A DNA stretch of 27,669 nucleotides, from positions 1 to 27,669 of the forward strand of contig CAKQTF010000001.1 in assembly GCA_934276695.1 (NCBI GenBank). Direction: 5' to 3'. Positions within the stretch are counted from its first letter, which is position 1. Each line of letters opens with the position of its first letter. This document shows, one piece after another, positions 1 to 6,839 of the stretch. Origin of the DNA: an uncultured Spirochaetales bacterium. GTDB lineage: Bacteria; Spirochaetota; Spirochaetia; Sphaerochaetales; Sphaerochaetaceae. The notes beneath the pieces were generated by a model. That model was not told the DNA's origin and ran no database searches. It was given only the letters and a program-made list of their open reading frames with translations. A program made the position numbers and the translations under genes.

Positions 1-1809
1 TACATATCCTGCCTCGATAATAGGCCTCATATAACGATAGAAGAATGTCAGCAGAAGAGTTCTAATATGTGATCCATCAACATCAGCATCAGCCATAATG
101 ATGATCTTATGATAGCGGACTTTATCAATATCGAACGTTTTTTCCGATCCTGCACCCTTTTTCTCATCATCATCCTCATCAAATGAGGACTGATTATACC
201 TTGTTATCCCAGCCCCTATAGTCTGGATCACTGGCTCAAGCTTATCATTGTTAAGGACCTTAGCCTCCTGGGCCTTCTCAACATTCAGCATCTTACCCCA
301 AAGAGGAAGGATAGCCTGGAATTCCCTGTCTCTTCCGGATTTTGCAGATCCGCCAGCAGAATCACCCTCGACTATGAATACCTCACATTCAGAAGGCTCT
401 TTCTTTGCACAGTCTGCAAGCTTTCCAGGAAGCCCGCCACCATCACTCTTCTTTCTTATGTTATCCCGTGCTTTACGCGCAGCAACACGGCCAAGCGCAG
501 CACTCGTGACTTTATCAAGAAGCTTATCAATATCAGCAGGAAACTCATCAAAGTAGTTCGTCAGATTCTCATAGACAAGAGAATCAACTATTCCCTTCAC
601 GTTCGAATTGCCGAGCTTCATCTTCGTCTGTCCCTCAAACTGAGGATTAGGGATCTTGACCGATACAATAGCCGTAAGCCCCTCTGCTATATCTGAAGCC
701 TCCAGCGACTCACCATACTTCTTCATGTACTTAACGCTTTTCTTGAGCTGATTGTTAAGAGTCCTGGATAGTGCGCTTTTGAATCCGGAGTAATGGGTTC
801 CGCCCTCTCTTGTGTTGATGTTATTGACGAAAGTAAGGACTTTCTCATCGTATTTGTCGTTATACTGCAGTGCAACCTCTACAGATACATCATTCTTATT
901 GCTTTCGAATGAGATCGGATTGAACAGCACTGTCTTATATTCATTGAGATACCTGACAAAGCTCGAAAGCCCGCCCTCAGCATGGAAAGTCTCCTTTCTT
1001 ATATTGGATTCATCCCTTTTATCCTCAATGATTATGGTGATACCCTTATTGAGATATGAAAGCTCTCTGAATCTTGCTGAAAGAGTCTCATAGCTGAAGG
1101 AATTCTTCTCCATTACTCCAACTGACCCGATATTGCTCTCTGTAACTGATATTTCATTGTTCTTCAGGTCAGGGGAGAATGATATTATCGTACCAGTCCT
1201 ATCAGTTTCACCGATAACCTCGATATCGCCCTGTGGAATTCCCCTTCTGAATGTCTCCCTATAGACATAAGGAGCTCTATGGACAGTAGCCTGAAGCCAT
1301 ATAGAAAGAGCATTAACACATGAAACACCTACACCATGCAGTCCTCCGGATACCTTATACGCATTCTTATTGAACTTTCCGCCTGCATGAAGATGTGTAA
1401 GCGCAATCTCAAGAGCGCTCTTATTATCCTGTTCAGGCATGCGATTAACAGGGATTCCTCTTCCATTATCCTCAATAGTGCATATCTCTCTATACATACC
1501 AAGCTCATCATCCCACTCACCATTCTCGAGAGTGACTTTGATGCTGTTGCAGTATCCTGCCATAGCTTCGTCTATAGAGTTATCAACTACCTCATATACA
1601 AGGTGGTGGAGACCATCTATGCCAGTAGAACCAATATACATACCTGGTCTCAGTCTAACCGGGGCTAGACCTTCAAGAACCGTGACTGTATCATAACCTT
1701 CGCTGGCTTTGATCTCAGCTGCATGTTCTTCTTTTGTACGGTTATCATTCCTCGACATATCCTCATCAAAGACCGCAGGAGAATTGATACCAATTTCTTT
1801 TTCGTCCAT
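1..1809 (-). CDS. gyrB: DNA gyrase subunit B, partial (C-terminus beyond window)
   Basis: ATP-driven subunit of type II topoisomerase, which introduces negative supercoils with GyrA. The 603 visible residues start at ATG 1809 behind an AAAGG site. The GHKL ATPase domain has the YEVVDNSIDEA motif (E73 and N77 match E. coli GyrB E42 and N46), then DNGRGIP and GGLHGVGVS. The transducer domain follows, then the TOPRIM motifs EGDSAGGSA (E481) and MADADVDGSHIRT (about 572). Oddities: about 30 extra polar residues precede the ATPase domain compared with E. coli, and a short acidic, lysine-rich insert (about 540-560) sits between the two TOPRIM motifs. LPLWGKMLNVEKA favours GyrB over ParE. The gene is divergent from dnaA. 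The last ~35-40 residues or more, including the TOPRIM end and tail, lie outside the window. Confidence 0.97.
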   Translation of the reverse strand, partial: MDEKEIGINSPAVFDEDMSRNDNRTKEEHAAEIKASEGYDTVTVLEGLAPVRLRPGMYIGSTGIDGLHHLVYEVVDNSIDEAMAGYCNSIKVTLENGEWDDELGMYREICTIEDNGRGIPVNRMPEQDNKSALEIALTHLHAGGKFNKNAYKVSGGLHGVGVSCVNALSIWLQATVHRAPYVYRETFRRGIPQGDIEVIGETDRTGTIISFSPDLKNNEISVTESNIGSVGVMEKNSFSYETLSARFRELSYLNKGITIIIEDKRDESNIRKETFHAEGGLSSFVRYLNEYKTVLFNPISFESNKNDVSVEVALQYNDKYDEKVLTFVNNINTREGGTHYSGFKSALSRTLNNQLKKSVKYMKKYGESLEASDIAEGLTAIVSVKIPNPQFEGQTKMKLGNSNVKGIVDSLVYENLTNYFDEFPADIDKLLDKVTSAALGRVAARKARDNIRKKSDGGGLPGKLADCAKKEPSECEVFIVEGDSAGGSAKSGRDREFQAILPLWGKMLNVEKAQEAKVLNNDKLEPVIQTIGAGITRYNQSSFDEDDDEKKGAGSEKTFDIDKVRYHKIIIMADADVDGSHIRTLLLTFFYRYMRPIIEAGYV

Positions 1810-1884
1810 ACCTTACCTTTCTACTTTGGATTTGCCGCCGTCCCCTTAAAGCAAGCTTTAATCCTCTCAGGACAGCCTCTGTTT

Positions 1885-1913
1885 ATTATATATTTTCCAT
1901 CATTTTAATTCAA
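1885..1913 (-). promoter_or_regulatory. Candidate sigma-70 type promoter of gyrB
   Basis: On the minus strand TTGAAT (1913-1908) and a perfect TATAAT (1890-1885) are separated by exactly 17 bases. This predicts transcription starting about 70 bases before the gyrB ATG. It is the best sigma-70-like pair in the gyrB-dnaA gap. No equally good promoter is visible for dnaA on the plus strand of the same gap, and no DnaA box is seen there. Confidence 0.6.
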
Positions 1914-1972
1914 GAACGTAAACACTTAAATCAATTTTAGTATTTATATATCTTATAAGGGGTTAATATTAA

Positions 1973-3403
1973 ATGAACAATATACTGCAGGAGTCATTTT
2001 CCCGTAGATGCTTGTTTTGTTGCAAATGGTGCATTAATATTGTCAGTTATATGGAAAATCTAGAATCAATCTGGCAGGAAACGGTCTCACAATTAAAGGA
2101 TACATTGCCGCTTGCTTACAAGAGGGCACTGGATAATATCGAGCCGATAAAAGAGGAAAACGGCATTATTTACCTATCTGTTTCATCTCCGTTCATGCGT
2201 GATAATGTGAAGAAGCAGAAAGAAGCAATTTCAAATACATTATCAGAGAAATGCGGCATTGAAGTCACCGTAGAATTCGTTGTGGATGAATCAAGGAAGA
2301 ACTCAGCATCACCAGTGAAAGCCCCTGCAGGCAAAACAGAAAAACACAGTGATCCAGTGAGAATATCCAAGAACGATACACTGAATCCTAAATACACATT
2401 TGATAACTTCATAAGCGGCGATAACTCGATTCTCCCTTACCAGGCAGCGAAGATAATAGCTCAGAATCCTGGCGTTTCATATAATCCATGCCTCATATAC
2501 GGCGGTGTTGGACTTGGAAAGACTCATCTGCTGCAGGCAATAGGAAACTATATAGATGAGAATGATCCGAAGAAACGCGTAATATATGTTACGGCTGAAG
2601 CATTCACAAATGAATTCATCTCTGTAATAGGCAAGCCTGAAAACAATAAATTCAAGCAGAAATACAGAAATGTAGATGTTCTTCTGATTGATGATATCCA
2701 TTTTCTTCAGAAAAAGGAATCAACGCAGGAAGAGCTCTTCCATACATTTAATGAGCTTTATCAGAATAATAAGCAGATTGTATTCACATGCGATAGGCCT
2801 ATCACCGAGCTCACTGATATAACAGAGAGACTCAGGACAAGATTCACTAAGGGATTCAATGTCGATCTTCGTCCGCCAACATATGAAGTGCGCGTTGCAA
2901 TAGCTAAGCAGAAGATAAAAGATCTCAATCTATCAATACCAAACGATACCCTGAATTACATATGTGAGACTGTAAATACCAATGTAAGAGACCTTGAGGG
3001 GGCATTGATCACAGTAAGTGGGGTTGCAAAGCTAATAGGAAAGCCTGCTACTATAGAGATAGCAAAGGAGCAGCTGAAGAATATAATAGCAGATCCTGTC
3101 ATAAAGAATATTGATTATTCAATTGATGATATTTTCAGAGCAACTGCAAGCTACTTCAATATATCCCTTTCCGAGATAAAGGGCTCTTCAAGAGGCAAGA
3201 GCGTGAAGAACGCAAAGAAGATTGCAATCTATATAGCTTATGAATTCGGGGATTTCACCCAGACAGACATAGGTACTTATCTAAGCAAGGACCATACATC
3301 AATAAGATACTCTTATAATGTTGTTGCCTCTGCAATAGATGTAGATGAGTCAATAAAAACAGCAGTTGAAGATATAAAAAGCAAACTAGAAAACAGGAAA
3401 TAG
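1973..3403 (+). CDS. dnaA: Chromosomal replication initiator DnaA
   Basis: AAA+ initiator that binds DnaA boxes, opens oriC and recruits helicase. Order of domains: domain I starting near residue 27 (MENLESIW), a short linker, AAA+ core with Walker A GGVGLGKT (177-184), Walker B LLIDD (237-241) and the TERLRTRF sensor/Arg region, then domain IV with the signature SKDHTSIRYS (438-447). Start choice is uncertain. ATG 1973 has the only good ribosome site (AAGGGG at 1957-1962, 10 bases upstream) and gives 476 residues with a cysteine-rich extension (C13, C16, C17, C20). ATG 2051 gives a normal 450-residue DnaA but has no Shine-Dalgarno. Its box preference is presumably TTTTCCACA, judged from the motifs in the following gap. 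Confidence 0.97.
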   Translation: MNNILQESFSRRCLFCCKWCINIVSYMENLESIWQETVSQLKDTLPLAYKRALDNIEPIKEENGIIYLSVSSPFMRDNVKKQKEAISNTLSEKCGIEVTVEFVVDESRKNSASPVKAPAGKTEKHSDPVRISKNDTLNPKYTFDNFISGDNSILPYQAAKIIAQNPGVSYNPCLIYGGVGLGKTHLLQAIGNYIDENDPKKRVIYVTAEAFTNEFISVIGKPENNKFKQKYRNVDVLLIDDIHFLQKKESTQEELFHTFNELYQNNKQIVFTCDRPITELTDITERLRTRFTKGFNVDLRPPTYEVRVAIAKQKIKDLNLSIPNDTLNYICETVNTNVRDLEGALITVSGVAKLIGKPATIEIAKEQLKNIIADPVIKNIDYSIDDIFRATASYFNISLSEIKGSSRGKSVKNAKKIAIYIAYEFGDFTQTDIGTYLSKDHTSIRYSYNVVASAIDVDESIKTAVEDIKSKLENRK

Positions 3404-3660
3404 ATTTTTTCACATCTTATGTGTAAAACCCTGTTAAAAAGCGTTAATTTAAAGGAATAAATTGTTAAATAAAAAAAGGAGATTGTGGAAAATAAAAAAG
3501 AGAATCTGAATAAATGTTAAAAACAGCAAATTTTTTCCACATTTTATTCAACTTCTCATATTCATATACAAAAAGGAATTATTGCAGTTTTCCACAATTT
3601 TCCTATTACTACTAATACTACTAGCATAATACTTATGGTAATATAGTAGATATAATAGAA
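3404..3660. other. Probable replication origin oriC (dnaA-dnaN intergenic)
   Basis: A very AT-rich non-coding gap. Copies of the DnaA-box-like nonamer TTTTCCACA lie at 3484-3492 (minus), 3533-3541 (plus) and 3588-3596 (plus). Just after the dnaA stop an inverted pair of weaker boxes sits at 3406-3414 (TTTTTCACA, plus) and 3420-3428 (TTTTACACA, minus). The last box leads into a triplet array and then an AT-rich stretch that could be the unwinding element. The position between dnaA and dnaN is the classic one for oriC. GC-skew, which would decide it, was not computed. Confidence 0.8.
3588..3633 (+). repeat. DnaA box followed by a DnaA-trio array (basal unwinding system)
   Basis: The box TTTTCCACA (3588-3596) is followed by six bases and then, from 3603 to 3623, by seven triplets in perfect 3-base phase: five CTA, one TTA and one ATA. 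Read on the complementary strand this is the 3'-GAT-5' type DnaA-trio described for Bacillus subtilis, where DnaA filaments engage single-stranded DNA. The orientation relative to the box agrees with B. subtilis. Function is inferred from the pattern. Confidence 0.72.
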
Positions 3661-3675
3661 GGAGTGCGACATTAC

Positions 3676-4782
3676 ATGAAATTCGTTATTGCATGCAGCT
3701 CAATAAAGCCGGAAATAGAATACGCTACAAACTTCTCTTCAATGAGAAATTCACTTTCTATCTCATCAAATGTCTTATTCGAAAACTCAAATGATATCCT
3801 CACAATAAAGGCTACAGATGGCAAAATGGGATTTATTTCAACTATTCCAGTACAGACAATAGTTCCAGGTTCCACTACTGTATTCTGTGATAAGCTTGTA
3901 GCTGTTCTTAAGAACATACCTGATGTGGACCTTGAATTCTCATGCGAGAACAATAAGCTTACGATAAGGCCTGTTGATTCCATAAACAATATAAATGTAA
4001 ATATAAAAGCAACTGATGCTTCTAAGTATCCAGAGCTTCTGACAGTATCTGAGTCATCTTATTTCTCACTTACACAGAAGGAAGTTGCAGATATGATAGA
4101 TAAGACTGCTTTTGCTGTAAGCGAAGAGACAACAAGGCCATTTCTCACTGGAGTATATACAGAGAAGAAGGACGATAAGCTTGTGATGGTTGCTACAGAT
4201 GGAAGAAGGCTTGCTTTTATTGAGAAGCAGTTTGAGCAGGAAATACCTGATTTCAAAGGAGCTATAATTCCTACTAAATTCCTTCAGCAGCTTAAGTCAG
4301 TGCTTTCTGATGAAGGTGTATTCTCCATTGCAATCACAAATGATAATGTGTTCGCGCATGTTGGGAAGAGGATAATATACTCATCACTTATAAGCGGTAA
4401 TTATCCTAACTATGAACGTGTAATACCTAAGTCGTTCACTTATGAATGCAAAATGAAGAAAGATGACATGGAAAAGGCCATCACGCTTATTTCTGTCCTA
4501 GTAGAGGCAAAATCCAAGAGGATATTCATAGACCTGAATAAGGATGGTGTGATGCTTTCAAGTGAGAATGCTGATTTCGGAGATTCAAAGCAGATAATCC
4601 CGTGTGAATATGATGGACCTGAAGCAAAGATCTCATTCAACTTCAACCTTCTTCTTACTCCTATCAAGAAAATAGATAGTGAATTCTTTAAGATCTCATT
4701 CAATAGCACTTCTGCTGCTATGGCTGTATTTCCTGAGCCAGAGAAAGACTATCTGTTTGTCCTGATGCCTATGCAGGTTTAA
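3676..4782 (+). CDS. dnaN: DNA polymerase III beta sliding clamp
   Basis: Ring-shaped processivity clamp for the replicative polymerase, also a docking platform for repair proteins. The 368-residue length is that of a standard three-domain clamp. The start MKFVIACSS is chosen at ATG 3676 because clamps typically begin MKF and because the AGGAG ribosome site (3660-3664) lies 11 bases upstream. A GTG at 3664 in the same frame overlaps that site and is unlikely. Typical clamp stretches are visible: TRPFLTGVY, VATDGRRLAF, SGNYPNYERVIP and the C-terminal LMPMQV, which resembles the usual MPMR/L ending. Its stop overlaps the start of recF by one base, so the two are translationally coupled. Confidence 0.96.
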   Translation: MKFVIACSSIKPEIEYATNFSSMRNSLSISSNVLFENSNDILTIKATDGKMGFISTIPVQTIVPGSTTVFCDKLVAVLKNIPDVDLEFSCENNKLTIRPVDSINNINVNIKATDASKYPELLTVSESSYFSLTQKEVADMIDKTAFAVSEETTRPFLTGVYTEKKDDKLVMVATDGRRLAFIEKQFEQEIPDFKGAIIPTKFLQQLKSVLSDEGVFSIAITNDNVFAHVGKRIIYSSLISGNYPNYERVIPKSFTYECKMKKDDMEKAITLISVLVEAKSKRIFIDLNKDGVMLSSENADFGDSKQIIPCEYDGPEAKISFNFNLLLTPIKKIDSEFFKISFNSTSAAMAVFPEPEKDYLFVLMPMQV

Positions 4783-5882
4783 TGAGATTCACTAGTTTAA
4801 ATCTATATAACTTCAGGAATATATCCTCTGCTGAGATGAATTCTGATGCAGAGGATATTGTTCTTACAGGAATAAACGGGCAGGGAAAGACAAATGTACT
4901 CGAAGCGGTCTATACACTGTGTTATGGTAACTCGTTCAGGACACCTAATCTCAGGGAATGCATCAAGATAGGAAGTGATGGCTTCAGAATTGAAGCATCC
5001 TTTTCCGATGATGAATGCGGAAAGCAGAAAGTAAAGGTTGTATTTAAGGACAATAAAAGGCATATTTTCATTGATGATAAGGAAATAAAAGATAGAAAAG
5101 AATTAATATACACATTTCCATGCATTGTTTTCTGCCATCAGGATATAGATTTTATAAAAGGAGAGCCTGAGATGAGGAGAAGGTTCTTTGATCAGATGAT
5201 GAGCCTTTATTCTCCTCTTTATTTTGATAATCTGAGAAATTACAGAAGAGTACTGCTGCAGAGGAATGCTGCTATAAAGACAGGGAATTACTCACTTGCA
5301 TCTCTTTATAATGAAAGACTGTCTTATTTTGGCCTTGAGATAATGAGGGAAAGAACCAGTACTGTATATGAGTTCAACAGGATATTTCCGGAGCTTTTCA
5401 GGATTATATCCGAAACTGATCATAAGCTACGCATAGATTATCAGCCTTCATGGAAGAATTCAGGATCAGAAGATGAGATAATCTCATATCTTGATGGTAC
5501 CTCAGAAAGGGATATGTCGCTTCAGACGACTTCCTCCGGGATACATAGGGATAAATTCGTCATAATGAGTGATGATGGGCCTTTCTCCCTGATAGGCTCA
5601 ACAGGTCAGCTCAGGCTATGCTCTCTTATCATGAGGATATCAGAAGCAAGATACTTCACTCAGATGACAGGCCGGAAGCCTATTCTTCTCATTGATGATG
5701 TGCTTTTGGAGCTTGATCCAGAGAAGAGAGGAAGGTTCATTTCCCTTCTTGATGATTATTCTCAGGCTTTCTTTACATTCCTTCCATTTGAGAATTATTT
5801 TGAAAGAAAGGAAGATGCAATCTACTACAAGGTGGAGAAAGGAGAATTCCTAATTGAAAATAGAAGTCAAGAATCTATCTGA
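4782..5882 (+). CDS. recF: DNA replication and repair protein RecF
   Basis: SMC/ABC-type ATPase that loads RecA at gaps with RecO and RecR. The 366 residues carry Walker A GINGQGKTN (30-38), the ABC signature region STGQLR (273-278) and Walker B ILLIDD followed by the LELDPEKR D-loop (301-316). LNLYNFRN at the N-terminus is the usual RecF opening. It begins inside the dnaN stop (TAATG) and ends 29 bases inside the next gene, giving a tight dnaN-recF-dciA unit. Length and motif order are normal; nothing appears missing. Confidence 0.95.
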   Translation: MRFTSLNLYNFRNISSAEMNSDAEDIVLTGINGQGKTNVLEAVYTLCYGNSFRTPNLRECIKIGSDGFRIEASFSDDECGKQKVKVVFKDNKRHIFIDDKEIKDRKELIYTFPCIVFCHQDIDFIKGEPEMRRRFFDQMMSLYSPLYFDNLRNYRRVLLQRNAAIKTGNYSLASLYNERLSYFGLEIMRERTSTVYEFNRIFPELFRIISETDHKLRIDYQPSWKNSGSEDEIISYLDGTSERDMSLQTTSSGIHRDKFVIMSDDGPFSLIGSTGQLRLCSLIMRISEARYFTQMTGRKPILLIDDVLLELDPEKRGRFISLLDDYSQAFFTFLPFENYFERKEDAIYYKVEKGEFLIENRSQESI

Positions 5883-6138
5883 TGAGATAGAGATAATACT
5901 TAAGTCATTTGGAAAAAATGATATTGAATTATACAAAATCTGGCCAGTGATAGCAGGTCCATCTCTAGCTGCAGTGACTCATCTGCATTCTTTTAAGAAT
6001 GGCACACTATATATAGAGACTACTTCTTCAAGTGCTAAGGGATTGCTCATGCTGGAGAAGCAGAGGATACTTCGGAATTACAATGAAAAGTTTCCAGAAC
6101 TTCAAATAAAATCATTAGCCTTAACAAAAAGGACTTGA
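5854..6138 (+). CDS. dciA: DUF721/DciA-family protein, probable replicative helicase loader
   Basis: A 94-residue protein with the DUF721 pattern: a W-P-V-I-A-G-P-S-L-A core (about 30-40), then NGTLYIET strands, an L-L-M-L-E helix and an N-x-x-F-P segment. DciA proteins assist loading of the DnaB helicase in bacteria lacking DnaC/DnaI; that role is family knowledge, not shown here. The start is TTG 5854, preceded by GGAGAA at 5841-5846, and it overlaps the recF end by 29 bases. Position directly after dnaA-dnaN-recF supports a replication role. The protein is short for the family and has no extra C-terminal domain. Confidence 0.75.
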   Translation: MKIEVKNLSDEIEIILKSFGKNDIELYKIWPVIAGPSLAAVTHLHSFKNGTLYIETTSSSAKGLLMLEKQRILRNYNEKFPELQIKSLALTKRT

Positions 6139-6163
6139 CCACACTATTCAGAGTTGTTAGACT
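6135..6163 (+). promoter_or_regulatory. Candidate promoter of the rpmH-rnpA unit
   Basis: TTGACC (6135-6140) and TAGACT (6158-6163) are 17 bases apart. The -35 overlaps the stop codon of the preceding dciA-like gene. Transcription would start near 6170, giving a leader of about 65 bases before rpmH that contains two small hairpins. Confidence 0.5.
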
Positions 6164-6173
6164 TCTGTAACTG

Positions 6174-6216
6174 GACGCTAGCGTCTTAAAAAGTTGAATT
6201 ACCCGCTAAAAAGCGG
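6174..6216 (+). promoter_or_regulatory. Structured leader of rpmH: palindrome plus hairpin
   Basis: A perfect 12-base palindrome GACGCTAGCGTC (6174-6185) is followed by an A-rich stretch. A second hairpin, CCGCT-AAAA-AGCGG, lies at 6203-6216, ten bases before the GGAG ribosome site (about 6224-6227). It could stop upstream transcription, stabilise mRNA or mediate ribosomal-protein feedback; the sequence does not say which. Confidence 0.45.
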
Positions 6217-6234
6217 AGATTTTGGAGAAATACC

Positions 6235-6402
6235 ATGAGTTATAAAGGCAAGAGAACTTACCAGCCAAGTAAGATGAAGAGAACTAGAAAGTTCGGTTTC
6301 CGCGCAAGAATGGCAACAAAGGGTGGCCGCAAGGTACTTGCTCGCCGTAGAGCTAAAGGAAGATACAGCCTCACTGTCAGTGATGAGAAGAAGCCTTACT
6401 AA
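6235..6402 (+). CDS. rpmH: 50S ribosomal protein L34
   Basis: A 55-residue, very basic protein of the large ribosomal subunit. It has the L34 hallmark KRTYQPSK near the start, then [23 protein letters not shown], followed by a short [10 protein letters not shown] tail that recalls spirochaete L34 proteins. The start ATG 6235 is preceded by GGAG (about 6224-6227). It has four extra residues (SYKG) before KRTYQPS compared with the minimal L34. Its last 20 bases overlap the start of rnpA in another frame. Confidence 0.97.
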   Translation: MSYKGKRTYQPSKMKRTRKFGFRARMATKGGRKVLARRRAKGRYSLTVSDEKKPY

Positions 6403-6745
6403 GATTGAAATCATTAGAAAAAAGCAGGAAATTGATCGCATTTTCAAGCATGGAAGAAAATATTCAAGCTCGGAGATGCGATTAATTGCTATTAATAACA
6501 ATCTTGGTTTTGATCGTATCATTGTTATTCCTGTTAGACATTTCGGAAGAGCTGTTGACCGCAATAAAGTAAGACGCAGAGCAAAAGAAGTCTTCAGGTG
6601 CTATGAGGGTCGCCATACAGTTGATAGCATGCTGGTTTCTGAATCAAAAGATTTTGCTTTAGTAGTGTATCCTGGAAAGGTTTCTGATTTTTCCTTGCTT
6701 GAGTCCCGTTTCATTGAACTATTGGACATGGCAAATCAGAAATAG
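6383..6745 (+). CDS. rnpA: Ribonuclease P protein component
   Basis: Protein cofactor of RNase P, which with the RnpB RNA matures the 5' end of tRNAs. The 120-residue product has the family's IFKHGRKY opening (about 20-27) and the basic RNR motif [13 protein letters not shown] (60-72). The start ATG 6383 lies inside rpmH and gives the usual distance to the first conserved block. An in-frame GTG at 6323 would add 20 residues read from rpmH sequence and is less likely. There is no strong Shine-Dalgarno in front of 6383, so translation may be coupled to rpmH. No yidD gene lies between rnpA and yidC. Confidence 0.93.
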   Translation: MRRSLTKIEIIRKKQEIDRIFKHGRKYSSSEMRLIAINNNLGFDRIIVIPVRHFGRAVDRNKVRRRAKEVFRCYEGRHTVDSMLVSESKDFALVVYPGKVSDFSLLESRFIELLDMANQK

Positions 6746-6839
6746 ACTCTTCTTTTTTTCAAGCAATATTCCTATTCCAGCTTTCTAGAATACATAGACC
6801 TATTTTCATTCTGCATAAGCAGATTTTAGGAGTAATAAA

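Noticed and set aside
1810..1972. Origin elements or a dnaA promoter in the gyrB-dnaA gap.
   Set aside because: No TTTTCCACA box or triplet array is present, and the AT-rich hexamers before dnaA lack a partner -35 at proper spacing.
3651..3656. TATAAT just before dnaN as a promoter -10.
   Set aside because: Transcription would start on or after the ribosome site and no -35 is found 17 bases upstream. It is better read as part of the AT-rich unwinding region.
3664..3675. GTG 3664 as the dnaN start.
   Set aside because: It overlaps the AGGAG ribosome site, and clamps typically begin MKF as at 3676.
6746..6839. Possible yidD gene in the rnpA-yidC gap.
   Set aside because: The gap is only 94 bases, too short for yidD, and shows no open frame of that kind.
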